Below are positions 35,501-48,005 of a DNA stretch of 64,000 nt, piece by piece. Location of the stretch: contig NC_135200.1 in the NCBI RefSeq assembly GCF_050948175.1, positions 11,585,001-11,649,000 on the forward strand. Reading direction: 5' to 3'. The notes beneath the pieces were generated by a model. That model was not told the origin of the DNA, searched no databases, and saw only the letters and a program-made list of their open reading frames with translations. This stretch comes from Xylocopa sonorina. Its lineage: Eukaryota; Arthropoda; Insecta; Hymenoptera; Apidae. Position 1 is the stretch's first letter; every line of letters begins with the position of its first letter. A program made the position numbers and the translations under genes.

Positions 35501-35850
35501 GAACTCGGTCACGTTCGTCCGGTCGAAAGCCTCGAACTTTACGTCCTCGTCGAATCCCTCCTTATCGCGTTGCCGCGCGGCGTAATAGCGAAACTTTCCT
35601 TTTGTGGACCGAGCCGAGCGGTTTTGCGTAAACGAGTTCCACGGTACAGAACGGCAAGATACAAGCAGGGAGGATGGTGTGTCTCGTTGAGAATCGATCG
35701 AGCTCCTGCCGAGACTACCCCGCGAGACACGAATTCCCGGATTCCATGTCGCCACCCCTAAAAACCCCATCTGCGAGGAACGCTCAGCCTGTTCGCCTCC
35801 CTCGATCCACCACCCGCCCCTTTCGGTACTCCTCGAGGCAGCCACATTAC
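32523..35850. other. Gene-free, purine/pyrimidine-rich spacer
   Basis: An ATG frame at 32523-32816 (97 codons, MADTRREAIRAPRPERS...) is Arg/Glu-rich from purine-rich DNA and is not recognised. 33083-33180 is G/A-rich with a 7-bp hairpin (33104-33110 with 33125-33131). A (GA)7 repeat lies at 34058-34071. ATG frames at 34690-34955 and 35384-35761 have no motif. A full GTAAGT at about 33486 has only a weak acceptor downstream. Confidence 0.45.
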
Positions 35851-35895
35851 CTCTGGACGAGAGGACTCGGCGGTATGGAAAGAGAGATCGACCAC

Positions 35896-35917
35896 GAGGA
35901 CGAGGAGGAGGAGGAGT
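35896..35917 (+). repeat. (GAG)n imperfect microsatellite
   Basis: Short GAG/GAC triplet run within a purine-rich stretch, giving a chance acidic peptide in one frame. Confidence 0.75.
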
Positions 35918-36239
35918 GGAGTCGAGCTTCAGTCACGGGGGGAGAGATAGGGAAACGTGGAGAGAAGGAAAGGGCTGGAGAGAGCAACGCGGAGGGCCGA
36001 GCACAATGGACCGCCTCGGAGATTCGGAAATGTCGGGACTCGGGGATTCTGAATGGGAGACGAATGAGGAGTTTGCCCCAACTGGATCCCAGGGACAATG
36101 CGCCGAGGGAAACGAATGTTAACGTTGACCCGCGCCGGGAGATAGATCGTTTTCTCGAGTATCTTCGAGATCTTTCTTCGATTAACTCTGTTCAAAATGA
36201 TGATGGGTACTATGGGGTAAAAGGCGTTGGTTAGGATCA

Positions 36240-38860
36240 AGGGTGGTGCGAGTAGTACCGCGCTTATCTCTTCGAACGCGTAAGAAGCTCGAAGTGTGGC
36301 GATCGGCAGAGCAGTTTGCGTGAAAGCTCGAGTCAGGTCGAAGCTAATTTAATTTTACGCTCACTCGAGCGTTGGCGATCCAAATTGTAGCCACACACGA
36401 CGCGGGGTTAAACGTATCTCGCGACTATTTATAATCCGACAAAGGCTACGCTAAATCGCGCGCAAGTGACAGATGCCAGGGAAACGCGAGTTGATGTTTC
36501 GTTTTCATTTTTTGCCGTAGAATCGATCGATACCTCGTGTGAATCGACGAGGATGAGGGCATGCAAGACACGTCATCGAAGGGAACGACAAGGGATGCTA
36601 CCCCTGTTTGACTTCTCGCTACAGGTTGATCGTCGTACAAGGTAAACGAGCTTATTAGTCGATAATATGTTTGAACGAGTATCATCGTACAAATGAAGAC
36701 CTTCCGTCGATGGTCTTCTCCGCCCACGCAGTGGTACGAAAGGTTACCCTTTAATTAGCCCGATGTATCTATAATTTATGGTGGATAATTGCACGTAATG
36801 AGAGAGCGTTCACTGTTCTGTATCGTCTCGGGCGTGATAAAGATGACAGCGAGGCGAGCGCGGGTGCAAATACGCGATTGGGCCCGACAAGAGGAACGGT
36901 AATTACCGTGTTAGCGTTCCGAATTAAACCTAAACATGGTCGTCTGGTTGAGAAACCTCCCAGCCGATAAATTTGATACTCTTATCGCCGGTTGCACGTG
37001 AAAGTGTCATCGAAAATGGCTTTATCGCGCCCGGGAATAAATTTACGAGTTATTCTCGGCGGTGTATCTGGCGTTCGGCCCGATTCCAAAGATCGGGGCG
37101 GTTTCACCGCGTTTCGAGGGCCGGCGTCCCTGAAATTCACGATCCGCGATTCAGGGTGGTTCTCCGCTCTCACGAGGTAGTCATACGCCGCGATATTATA
37201 GGGCGAAAACGGTAAATGGCCCTAATAATGCGAAATCTCGGTAGCCATAAATACGAGCGGACGATATCTGGTTGCTGATCTCGGTGGCATGTCCAGGAGC
37301 TGCGTTGCCGTGTCTCGCAGCGTTGATACCGGCTGCCCCACAGGGTACTCACGTGAGTATCGTGGGTACTGGAAGTACTCACGTCAAGTATGTGCACGGC
37401 TTATCATACCTCTCGCGACCAGTATATGGTCTTCCTGCTCTTTATGCGAATACGTGTTGGACTTGCGATGTGCTGTGCTCCTACCATTGTTCGAAAATAT
37501 GCCGGATTCGTTGGCAGGGGGGGACAGAACAGAAACGGATTCTTTGATCTCCGTATCGTGGAATCGCGTTGAATTTCCATATCGACTTGGTTCAACCACA
37601 GATAGCTTCGGAAAGATTGTCTTTTATTAGCTTTTTTTTTTACTCCACTTATCATTCTACGATGCAGTTAATACGAAATCGCTGTGCGGGAACAGAAGGG
37701 GACCGCGGACTTTATAATCGGTGGGATCGAAACGACGCGGTCTTACGGCGTGCGTCCAGCACAGAATAGGAGTAGATTTCTTGAATACGAGAGAAGGGAG
37801 TTAGGAGTCGAACTTGTAAATATGTCGCTCAAAGTCATTACGCGTCACACCCCGCTTCCTACGCGGCAACTCGAATTTCCATTCATTGTTATTCCATAAT
37901 CCGTGATGAAACACGAGGTTGTCCGTGTGCCGCGGAGACGATGAAAAACGAACGTATTAACGTGGCTCAGGGGTCGGGGATAGATCGATGGTCGGAAGGA
38001 AAGCCTACGCGGGGACACGATGTTATTAAGAACCGACTTGTACCTTGCGCACGCATGAACAATCTTCTCGCGTCCACCGTGATTACAGATATTGTAATTG
38101 TTTTAACCATCGACGGTAATGGGTATTCTTCGCGACGCCGCGGCACGTCTCCAATTTATTCGCTTTTACGTACTTTCAAACTGTCGTAAAGTAAAAAATG
38201 GTGCTCGTGAATTCCCGCTGTAATTAACCAATTAGTCGCCATCTTGTACTCGCAATTAGTGGTACCGGTTAACGATCGTACGCTTTCGGTATCCGCGACT
38301 CGTTTCGATGTCCTCGAAATTTATCAGCTCGGTCAGCTCGTATAAATCGTACAGCGCGATACCGCAAAGAACGATGTTAAACACGACGTTATTTACGATT
38401 CGTTCGGCAGTATTCCTCTTCGTGAGAGACAGGCCGAGCCGTGCGTGTCAGGGCAATTCTTTCCGCGGCCGAGGCAAAAATACGTTCGTGGGTTCTTTTA
38501 TACACCCTCCTCCGGAGACAATCTCGATGTCTCCGGTCGCTGTGTGGCGTGTCGTGTGGTGGACATCACCCGGGGCCACTGGGAGGGGGGTGGTAAGAGA
38601 GAGCCTCGAAAGGGTGTAGCGTGTCCGGTATCTTGTGCTGGGATCGCAAGAGACATTTCGCCCCCCTAAGAAATCAGTTCAGCTCCCACAAATGACCATC
38701 GCCGACCACCACCACCAACGGCATCGTCCGCCAACGCCACGTTCGCCACGGCACGAAGCTACCCCTCTTGCGCCATCAACCCCCGTCGCTTTCGTATCTT
38801 CTAGCCGTGTTGTGCACCGTTCGCGTAGATGAAACGATAAACGAATTTATTATGCTCGAA
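36240..38860. other. Gene-free spacer
   Basis: No gene recognised. A 14-bp palindrome TACTCACGTGAGTA (37346-37359) contains the E-box CACGTG and is followed about 15 bases later by a repeated TACTCACGT. A short CCA repeat lies at 38706-38718. Confidence 0.55.
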
Positions 38861-39289
38861 TGAACGAAAGAGAGTGTCCTTAGCAGGTAAAAGCGGCCCT
38901 CGCGGTTTCTACAAAGAAAAAAGCGCAATTATATCGCATCGCTTTCTTCTGTTTTCGGGCCTCGACCAGCCGAGAACGTTTCTTCCGTGTCGTGTCTTCG
39001 GTTCTCGGAGCACATAGTTGAAGGTTTCGTCGGACTTGTTATGTCTGACGGCGAACACCGAGGTTCTCCAGTTCGATTATGTCTCGATACCACTGACAAA
39101 CACTTGGGGGCTTGCTTCGCTGCGTTTGTAGACCAAGTTTAGTCATGCTACCAGTTTGACGTCCCGTTTGCGTTTGCCTTCATCAAACACCAGTGTTTGC
39201 TCGTTATCTCTTTTTTCTCCAAGTCTTCTGCCACCCTAGAAATGGATTGCGTGTGGATCTGGCAGCTTCGGCGGTGATAATTGTACGAG

Positions 39290-40080
39290 TGGTAGTTTAT
39301 TTGGTAATCTAGCATATTAGCGCTACCATGACAATATCAGATGATATTTTCCTTTATTTACCTTAGAAGCTCCGTATCTCTGGCTTCGCAGACTATCCTA
39401 ATTCTCAGCTCTTCCAATGTATAAATACTGGAAGGCAGACAAATTTATATTTCTGTATAAGAGTTAAATTTTCTTTACAAATATTTAGTGAAATATTTGT
39501 GGAATTTAGTAATACCGCGACAAAATTTCTCGGTTTACAATCGTTATCCACTGCAAACATAAACGGGATACAGTTTACCAAAGGAGGACCACGTTTTACC
39601 ATTTTTGTCGGTCTCAACATTATCGATTCGAAGATTATATCGCCACTAATAAATGGAATAGAAACCAAATATATTAAAAATGTTATTTATCTTAAAATTA
39701 AACTTTCAAAAATACGTATAAAACATATTGGAAGAAACACCATTTGCAGCTAAAAAAGAAACACATTTGTAGCTAAAATTAGCCTTAAATTAAATTTATC
39801 TCTTTTAACACGAGTACTTCTCTTCAAGGTATCATAAAACATTTCACTTATTCTATTTCTAACATATTATCAGAATTATATCTTTCGAGATAACTACACC
39901 TATCGATCCACGTATCAAAAGAAACCGGATATTTGGTTTCTATAAATTGCGCGAGAGACCGCTTCGTGGGAAATATTTGTGAAAAAAATATTCGATTCTA
40001 TAAAAAGATTGCGGTGGTAATCGTTACGAAATCTTAGTTAATATTTGTGGTATGTGTCGTAATAGCGGACGAAAAGAATT
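39290..40080. other. AT-rich island
   Basis: About 800 bases are markedly AT-rich compared with both flanks. It contains an imperfect two-copy tandem duplication (39734-39757 and 39758-39780) and a hairpin (AGAAACC at 39920-39926 with GGTTTCT at 39935-39941). Open frames of about 85 codons on both strands (39405-39753) overlap. No transposase or terminal inverted repeat was recognised. Confidence 0.55.
39734..39780 (+). repeat. Two-copy tandem duplication, ~24-bp unit
   Basis: Both units begin GAAACAC and contain ATTTG and AGCTAAAA. They differ by one deleted base and by a few substitutions. Confidence 0.75.
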
Positions 40081-40153
40081 GTTTATCAATTCAGTGGCAA
40101 CGTGGGTGATGTTAGGGAGAGGAAAATACAGACTGGTGCTACCATCTCGGGGC

Positions 40154-40169
40154 AATGTTTGCAAACATT
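40154..40169. repeat. 16-bp perfect palindrome
   Basis: AATGTTTGCAAACATT is self-complementary. The TGTTTGC half resembles a forkhead-type site. About one palindrome of this length is expected by chance in the window. Confidence 0.7.
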
Positions 40170-40389
40170 CGAGTATCGGCCGTCGAGCAGGGATGCCAAC
40201 GAGACGCGCGCATCCACGGCAGACCATACGCGGAGTCGCGTCGTAAACAAGGACTCGCAGCATTCGTAGTCGTATTTCCAAAGTTGCGTCGCAGATCGGC
40301 CCGTTGTTTACGCGTATTTCTCGGTACCTCGAGCAGTATTGTTCGTACGTTCGCAATATACGGACGCTCGAACTCGCGGGGCACTGTAA

Positions 40390-40702
40390 ACGCGACTTTT
40401 CCGGACGTTTTCACGTTAGTGTGAGTGCGCGAGTTGGCAAGCGTTGCTCGAGTGCAGTAGGGCTGCCATTTTCCGTGTGTTGCGGTGCACGAGCGAGAAA
40501 GAGATAGCTGGCCGTGTACCGAGGAGGACAGTGAAGATTCCGAACATACTTATTTTCGCGGTGCAAAAGACAGAGGAGTTTCTCGTGCGTTAAACCATCC
40601 CAGGACTGCGTTTTATCGTCGCCAGTGAAAGTAGAGGAAACAAAGGCAACGGTGGAGGGAAAAATCCCAGCAGCGCGCGTTCGAAACTGGCCCAACGATC
40701 AA
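40390..40702 (+). other. Candidate 5' UTR exon
   Basis: After the AT-rich island, this segment has the purine-rich, ATG-poor look of an insect 5' UTR, ending CGATCAAG|GTTAGC. Fifty nt downstream is a strong acceptor, CCTGGTTGCCCCGTTTCAG (AG at 40751-40752). A 50-nt intron is at the lower limit for insects and the donor is weak. A different, distant acceptor is possible. The start is arbitrary; no TATA box is seen. Confidence 0.2.
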
Positions 40703-40759
40703 GGTTAGCTCCACTTTTCGTTTTCGTATTCTTCCTGGTTGCCCCGTTTCAGCGAGAAC

Positions 40760-42850
40760 GAGCACGTCTTGCCTGTCCTCGCGTAAAACGTATCTCGAGT
40801 CGACGAAGACTGTCATCGCGGAAAATAATACGCGATAACAATCCTTTATCCACGTCCATATCGTACCGTAGACCGATCAGCTGATTTTTTTTTAGACGAC
40901 CACCGCGTGCATCTCACCGATACACGTTCCAATACGGACTCGTTCGTTAAAGGTACGCCATTGAGGCGGCTAGTAATAAGCGTAGAAACGGTGGTAGTCG
41001 TGGGTATTTAAAAGAATACCGCGATCGGACGCAGACGTTCGCACATCGAGCGGGGTATCAATGAAACAATAGTTAATAGTTACGCCATATCCACGATACG
41101 GTTACATTGATTCCCTCCGAGTGTTTGTCCGTTTTGGTAAATTGCCCAGGGCTTCAAAGTCCGTGCACGAGCGTGGGCTGTCGCATGAATAGCAAATTTA
41201 AAATCGTGTCGTCTGAACGTGATTCAATCAACCTACGTGTAATCAGTCGCGAATTCGCCAACCGGACCCGCGATCGAGCACACAGTTTACGCATTCGCGA
41301 TGAATCGCGTCTTCGCCTCGGCCTTTTTTTTTCGTAGCAAGCGCGTTTTAACAGACCGACGATAACCTCTTTACGAGGAATAAGTAATTTCTGGTTTCGG
41401 TACGCGAGCGATTTCGGCGTTTTTCACCGCGCAGCTGACGCTCGTAAAGTTTCCATTCGGTTTACGCTGGTTCTTTACGAACAGCGCCGGTTCTTTTTGT
41501 GGCCGATCGAGGAAAGATTTTACGATCGTTCCTCGCGAGGCCCTCCGTTGTTTCCGTGTCGCTGGGACAGGCGTGCCTTGTTCGCGGTAAAAATTTCACC
41601 AACGCTGGACGACGCCGGTCCGCGAGCCGGAAGCTGTTCACAATGCAGAAAAGCAATCAAATATCAATTTCGCCCGCGGGCATCTACCGTCGGGCGAGCG
41701 TGCATACACGCGCGGATGAAACGGGCCGAGATCGGAGTGGGACGATCATTTTCCAATTTACACGGGGCGGTTTCAATTATGAAAGCGATCTTGAAACGTC
41801 ACGTACGTGCGAGGAAGAAAAAAAGGGGGCCATGCGTCGCGGCGACCGTTATCACGCGCTATCGCGCGTGTTTTGCCAGCCTTCGTTGTGTTTAAGCAAT
41901 TAACCTGTAATAACCAACGAACACACCGTATCCGGTACGTAATCGGCTTTCGCAAGAATTTACTACTTATCTATATACCCGGCGCGCTAGTCGTAAACAA
42001 CCGTTACCTTGTGGCGTTGCGTTCCTCATCTCTCATTCCCATTCGTATGTATATATCACCTACAAAAATTCCAGTTGTCGCCTCGCTCCAATAGCGATAA
42101 CGTAACGTTAACGGTTCGATGTTTTCGTACGTTTTCGTCCATCTTTGAAGAAGTCGACGCGGACTTCGCACGCGAACGATTTCCAACCTTTTCAGGGGCC
42201 ACTGAATCGATAGATCGCGTGTAACGCGAACTGGTAATTGTATTATTACCTGTCGCAGCAGGTTCCTTGATTACCTTACAAGGCGATTTCACGTTAATCG
42301 GCCGTGTTGTCGCGTGTCTGATTCCAATAATCAGCTATACTTCCTGATCTATGACTTCCTGCTACGGAGCTGGATTTATTATACAAGATCGGGGCGTGTA
42401 CAGACGGCGAAACGTTTCGAACGTTTGTCGAGAGCTCGTTACCAAACATCCACGATAATCTCTATCTTCTTACCATTTTCACGTCCACGAAGAATACTCC
42501 AAACACGAGTATACGAGTGGCATTGTATCTTGGAACGGTTCTCGTATGGTTTTCTCGGGTCGAACGATTTTCATACGACACGGGAGGGATCGATTAAGGT
42601 GGGCGCAGTTGGTAAATCGCCGAGGAATAAATTAGGCAACGGTACTATATCCAAATTCTTGGTAGGAAGGAAACGATCCAGACGCTCACGGAACCGCGAT
42701 AGTTCTCCGGATCGCTAGCGAGCGAAAATCGTTGGCCCCGCCCCCGTTAAACTAACGTCTGGGGCACACGCGGTCGTGATAATGCGAAAAGTTATTTTAA
42801 CGAGATTCGATGGGAACGCGGGACGGCGGGCGCAGTTCCGCGGTTAGAGC
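40760..42850. other. Gene-free spacer
   Basis: No gene recognised. Overlapping plus-strand frames of about 130 codons at 41497-41903 lie in CG-rich DNA in two different frames, which points to chance. Confidence 0.55.
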
Positions 42851-43188
42851 GCCCGGTTACTTTTTCTAATTTAACCGGGCAAAGGGGAAACTAAATTGTG
42901 CTTCTATTGCTGGAAGGCTCTCCGCGCAACGACGGAACTCGGCTAACGTCGTTCAGACTAGACGGCGTAAGGGTAACTCGGGCTAATGCAGCCCTGGTTC
43001 ACCGCCGAAAAGCTAAGCAGCTTTTCGCCACCCGCCTCTAACTCGCGATTTAAAACCCGTAAGGCTCGCCGTGGCTACGTTCAGACCGCGATTACCAGGT
43101 CTAAGGCCTCCGCTGGAGGGAAACTTCGAGCGCGAGCGACGCTGCTCTCGCCGACCGAGCATCCCCTCGGGAGCAGCGTTGTTGGTGT
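42851..43188 (+). ncRNA. Candidate structured RNA: six consecutive stem-loops
   Basis: Six short hairpins occur in order: GCCCGGTTA at 42851-42859 with 42872-42880 (9 bp); GGGCT at 42980-42984 with 42990-42994; CGAAAAGCT at 43006-43014 with 43019-43027 (9 bp, 4-nt loop); AGACC at 43083-43087 with 43098-43102; CCTCC at 43107-43111 with 43115-43119; and a 21-step stem at 43130-43188. No known RNA family is recognised: no tRNA, snRNA, SRP or RNase P motif. GC-rich DNA yields hairpins easily, so conservation or expression data would be decisive. A 113-codon plus-strand frame overlaps it (42986-43327) but lacks motifs. Confidence 0.25.
43130..43188 (+). ncRNA. Long hairpin, pre-miRNA-like size
   Basis: 43130-43150 pairs with 43168-43188, leaving a 17-nt loop. 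Twenty of 21 positions pair in plus-strand RNA, five of them as G-U; one G-G mismatch lies at 43134/43184. On the minus strand the five wobbles become A-C mismatches, so only plus-strand RNA folds well. At 59 nt it is close to pre-miRNA size, but it matches no insect microRNA I know, and wobble-rich stems of this length occur by chance at a rate near one per window. Confidence 0.25.
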
Positions 43189-43189
43189 A

Positions 43190-46100
43190 AACAAAGTAGC
43201 TCGACTTACAACAACGGCTTCGTTGCTTCTTCGCTCTTTACTCTACCTTCGCGCTGGTCACGACGAAAAGCTCGTTACTTGCACGGTGTTCTCGAAGCTG
43301 TTGAGAAGTTTGTTATCCTTGGAATAGAGCGATGAAATTGGTTTATTAACCATCGAGGCTGTTATTCGAAGATGATAATTCTGCGATAAAATACTCTTTT
43401 CTTTTCTATTCGAAAACAATTCTCGGTAGTATTAGGAGTTTGTGAAAATGTACAGAATTGTATACAGTATCGAGCAATAATTCATTATCGCGAAACGAAA
43501 GAGAACTCCACAGCAGTGGCGTGATCCTGGCGTGTTTCTCAGCAGAGAACATTTCGTCGGTTCTCTGATTAATTCATCGTTTGGTCGCCGACGCCGAATC
43601 TGGCCCGGGAATGGGTGTTTCAGCGGGGCCACCCACACCACTCGCTATCATCTGTTCTGGCACGGACAGACTATCAGGGAGCGCGCTTGTAAACGTCTGT
43701 AACCAGCCACGTGCGTCTCTCTCCGCGTTGCACGGCTGGTCTATTTAGTCGATGGAAGCAATCGGGTCAACGGTTCCATCCCGCTGTTCCTGTGCCGTGG
43801 CGGCGATAAGAATCGAACGTGAACTTCATAGGGAGCTCAGCCACGTGCCGTAGACGCGTCCGCGTCGTCTCTGAGAGATTCAAAAATCCCCCCGTCAGCT
43901 CGGGAATTGCCGTCGTCGAATCGCGTCGTCGAACTTTCCGCGAGATCGAAGCCACCGCGCGTCTCCGCTCGCTGAAATTACGGAAGTTCTTCTCGCGACG
44001 ACTCCGGGCTTTCTCGATTCCCGGAGAAAATACGCGTCTAGCAGACCAAGGGGAAGAGACGTACGAAAGAAAAGGCAAACGTGGAACTCGTATCGACCCC
44101 CGTATGCGCGTCGTCTCACGATGTATTATACTCTCTGCGCGATGGAAGTTAGCGGCAAGATTTCTCACGTATCATTAAGCTCCACTGCGCGGCGATAAAA
44201 TGATAAACCTTTGCTCCGTCATGCATTAGCCCGTCTACTTTGGTCGGGTAATGTACGCTCCTCGTGCCCTCCTCTCCCTCTCTCCCGTTCGTTTCTATCT
44301 AACGAAGACACCGAAGAACCGACCTATTACACCGACTTTCTCGCTGGGAATAGGAGGATTACCCTTTTCAGAGATAACACAGGGCCGTCTGTCATTACCC
44401 GGGGCCGTTTTTAGAGTGCCCGCTCGCGCGTCTCTTTCGATCCACCGTGCGGATTCATTAATTTTTATCTCGGGGATTAACAGATTCCGCCTCGAACGCA
44501 GGGATCGTAATTTAATTGCTGGGACGGCGGAACTCGAGCAGCTGTTGGCTAATAATATCCTTTATGGAACGGTAAGAATTTCAATTCAAGCAAGTTCCAG
44601 TCACGTCTCGCGTTTCGAGTAACAAGAACACTCTTGCGATCGCTTAACAACTCTATCGAGAACACGCATGGCGACATCGCGATTCGAAACAGCTGGAACG
44701 TTATCATTGAAAAACGAAGAAACCGATAAGCTACGTTCCACAGCTTCTTAGCAGCGATTCACGGGCCGCTCCGTAAGGATCGGCCTGTACGACGAGAAAA
44801 TGGTCCCCGTGAGCGCGTGTGCGCGTGCGTCCCGTGTACCGTAAATTCTGTTTCCCTCGTGCAGGCTGTCGGAGAGCAGAAGCGGTAGCAGAGAACGAGT
44901 AGCACTTTGTACAAAGTCCGCGCCGTTGAAAATGGCGTCTCTTTCTTCGGGCAAATGCATTTCGCACTGGGTGGAAGCGGTGTCTGGGGTCTGTCGCGCG
45001 TGGGCGGTGGATACGCGCTGATCGCGGCTCGAAAAGCTTCGATTCGCTCGCGAGTCTTCCCGAGGCGAAGACGGTAAACGCGTCCTCGATGGCGTCGTAA
45101 TTTCGTCGGAGTTGTTTCGTCGCTGATCGATCGGCAATGACGACGAGAGGCTGCTTCGTTTTCGCGCTGCTCGAATGCTGCCTCTCGAATCGCATTCCAA
45201 CGAGGCTCCCATTCCTGCTATCTCGTTTAGCGAGGAGGTTGCAAAGTATATTTAATAATTCTGTATCTGCTCTTGATACATGAATTAATCCGCGTTCATT
45301 TTCCTTATCCTTCGAGAGTATAATATTCTGACATAAATGAATCTTATAAGAAGAACTGCGTTAGTCTGGCTCTCTAATATAGAGTTACTCGTTCAGAGAA
45401 TCATAGAGCTCTAATAGAAATGCCATTGAATCATAGAGCGATGAATAATTGATAGTTTGCATTTAGCGTTCGAATTTCAACCGATATTCGACCAAACCTC
45501 GCGAGCAGCGGTTTTCGCGTTGTTCACCGTTTCCCGTATACATCCAGCGCTCTGTACGCTCTCGACTGCGAAAATTCGCCGGATTCGCGTTGCTCGCCGA
45601 TGCTTTAACCCAATTGCCTTGACCAACATGCGTGGTCCCTGGCGTTACGCAAGTGTAGCGAAACGAGGTATCGGCAGAAGCTGTAAGTCACGTCCGCGTG
45701 ACACAATCGGGAGAAAACAGTAGGGGAACTATTTCCATGGGTCTCGTTAACGACGAGCCTGTTTCGTTAATTCGTACGGCAACGTTCACCCACGCTTCAC
45801 CCACATACGATGGCCTACGGTCGGATTTCTGAATCGCTTCTCGCGACGGGTTCGTTCCCACCGCCGCGTGTGCCTTTTCTTTCCACCGTTTGCCTATTCC
45901 GACGACCTCAAGTCGTGTGACATTACGAAATCGCTGCCGAGGACGTATGAAACGTACAATCGGAGGCATTGAGAATAGAAAGGGAGACGCGGACGGTATC
46001 AGTTTTTGTGGAAACCAGCCGCGAAGTTTGCCATTACTTAATTTCACATTTCTTGCGTTTGATACGTGGTTACTCGCAATTAGACTTAGTTATCGTAGTT

Positions 46101-47400
46101 AGACGTTATCACGGTTTACCGGCGGTGTTGGCTGGTACCGCGGAATTGATCAAATACGGTGGAGAGTTAAATTGCTAATACCGATTTCCATTTTCATTAA
46201 TACCAACGCTTCTCTATTTTACATGCGCTGCGTCTCTCAATTTGCCCTCCGCGTATCAGTCGAGCGAGGAACGCGTCTGCGATGCACTCGCGGGCAAGAC
46301 AGCGAACGCGTTAAAAAGATGACAAATTGTTGCTTAAAATGTTCGTAACAATGTAACGAGATGTGTAACGTACACGTGAAGCGTGATGAGAAAGTCTAGA
46401 AAAGAAGTGTAACGACCGTTCGTTCACTCTGGACGATTATCAGCCGCGCGTTATCCGAGCGTGCCTTCATTATGCGTGGCTTCTCGTATCAGCCCGTTAC
46501 CGCTGAAATATTGCCGCGATTTAAATAGTTACGCGGATAGTGGCATTCCTTACATCCGAGTTGCGCTTTACGCCGGCGTAATTTTTTAATTCCGCGCCCG
46601 GCTTTACGCCGGGGAATATAAACGCGCGATTAAAGAGAGGCGCGGCCCGTTACAAAACGATGCGCGTTCACGAGCTTAACGAGCGCAATAACGCGTCGCG
46701 GACGCCGTCACTTTACGCGCGTACGCGTCCTCGCGTCTGCCGCGACTTTCTGCTCTTCGACGAGCTGGATGGTGGAAAACTCTAAAATCGTACGAAGATC
46801 GACGGAAACGCGGCGGAAAACGTTCATTAGTTGTACGAAGGATTAATTTCAAACCGCGTTCCTAAATAGTTTCCACTCCTATTAAAGGTAAGAATAAAAC
46901 GTTTAAATTTCTGTCACAATTCAGAATTTCCTATCTTTCCAATTGAAACGAAATTAATTGATACGCCCGATTTATAGACCACCAAATGGATACGTATAGA
47001 TAGTTATATAGAAAATTCGTCGATATTTGCATTAGCAAACATTTGCTACTCGAATGTGCTAAACTTGCGGGCATATCTTGGTACGTGTTCGCTAATAAAT
47101 TATCGAGCTATTAATAGTCATAAATAAAACAAGAACTCTCGCGGGGTGCCTCGCTGTCGTCAATCAGTTAATTAGCTAATAACGATGGCGTTTACTGTAT
47201 AGTTAGCAGCTACGAAAACTTTGTGAAATACGCGCAGTCGTCGAGACTATGTACCGTCTTCTTAATTAAATCTCGAAATACGAACCGGCGAGGTGACGTC
47301 GTATAATCTCCGTTAATTGAGTTGAATGTCGGAGCAACGCGTCGCGCGATGATGTATACACGCACGCTTCGTTACAGCGATCCCCGCACCTCGTTCACTG
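43190..47400. other. Gene-free spacer
   Basis: No gene recognised. 45225-45450 and 46850-47310 are AT-rich. 44730-45210 is CG-rich with overlapping 154-codon minus frames, consistent with chance. A strong acceptor-like GTGTTTTTTGCAG ends at 47431, followed by 47 open codons to 47576, but no upstream exon can be matched. Confidence 0.55.
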
Positions 47401-47990
47401 GTTGGACAGTTTGCAACTGTGTTTTTTGCAGTATCGATGACAGGTCGTATCGAATCGTATTGAATATGGCGCACAGTTTACTGTCCAGCTGGTTCTATGC
47501 AACATTTTTTGGGAACCGCAGGTGTTTCGTTAAATTTCGCGGGAAAAACATTTCTTTTATTATTAAAAACAAGTGAAAAAAAATACCCGTGCATTACAAT
47601 TACTATCGAGTCGCAATTGTCAGCGTGCATTTCATTTGCGCGAGCAAAATTTTAATTGGTTCTCTCGTGTGTCAAACAAGCTGGCACATAACTTATATGA
47701 AAGCAATCCAATTAAGGCTAGGCGAAAGGGTTGTTGAAAAGTAACGGGGCTGGCAATAACCGGCGGCGTGTTCTCCATAAAATTTCTACGAAATTTATTC
47801 GTCGTCCATTTTGATAACACGTTAAAAGAACTGGGCTGGGTGTAGACGGTCGCGCGATGCGGGGGGGCGATGAAGACGCGGGATCCATTAGCGGGTTCCA
47901 TTTTGGTACACGGGTCCGCGCGAAATCATAAGGCGGTCTATGCAGACGGCGTTTATTTATTTAACGTTTGCTCCGCGCGGTGGATCGGGC

Positions 47991-48005
47991 GTGTGTGTGT
48001 GTGTG
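47991..48005 (+). repeat. (GT)n microsatellite
   Basis: About seven GT units. Confidence 0.85.

Noticed and set aside
39405..39753. Overlapping ~85-codon frames on both strands of the AT-rich island, considered as transposon remnants
   Set aside because: No transposase or reverse transcriptase motif and no terminal inverted repeats found.
46888..46924. AAAG|GTAAGA with an acceptor-like CACAATTCAG
   Set aside because: The implied intron is 37 nt, too short for insect splicing.
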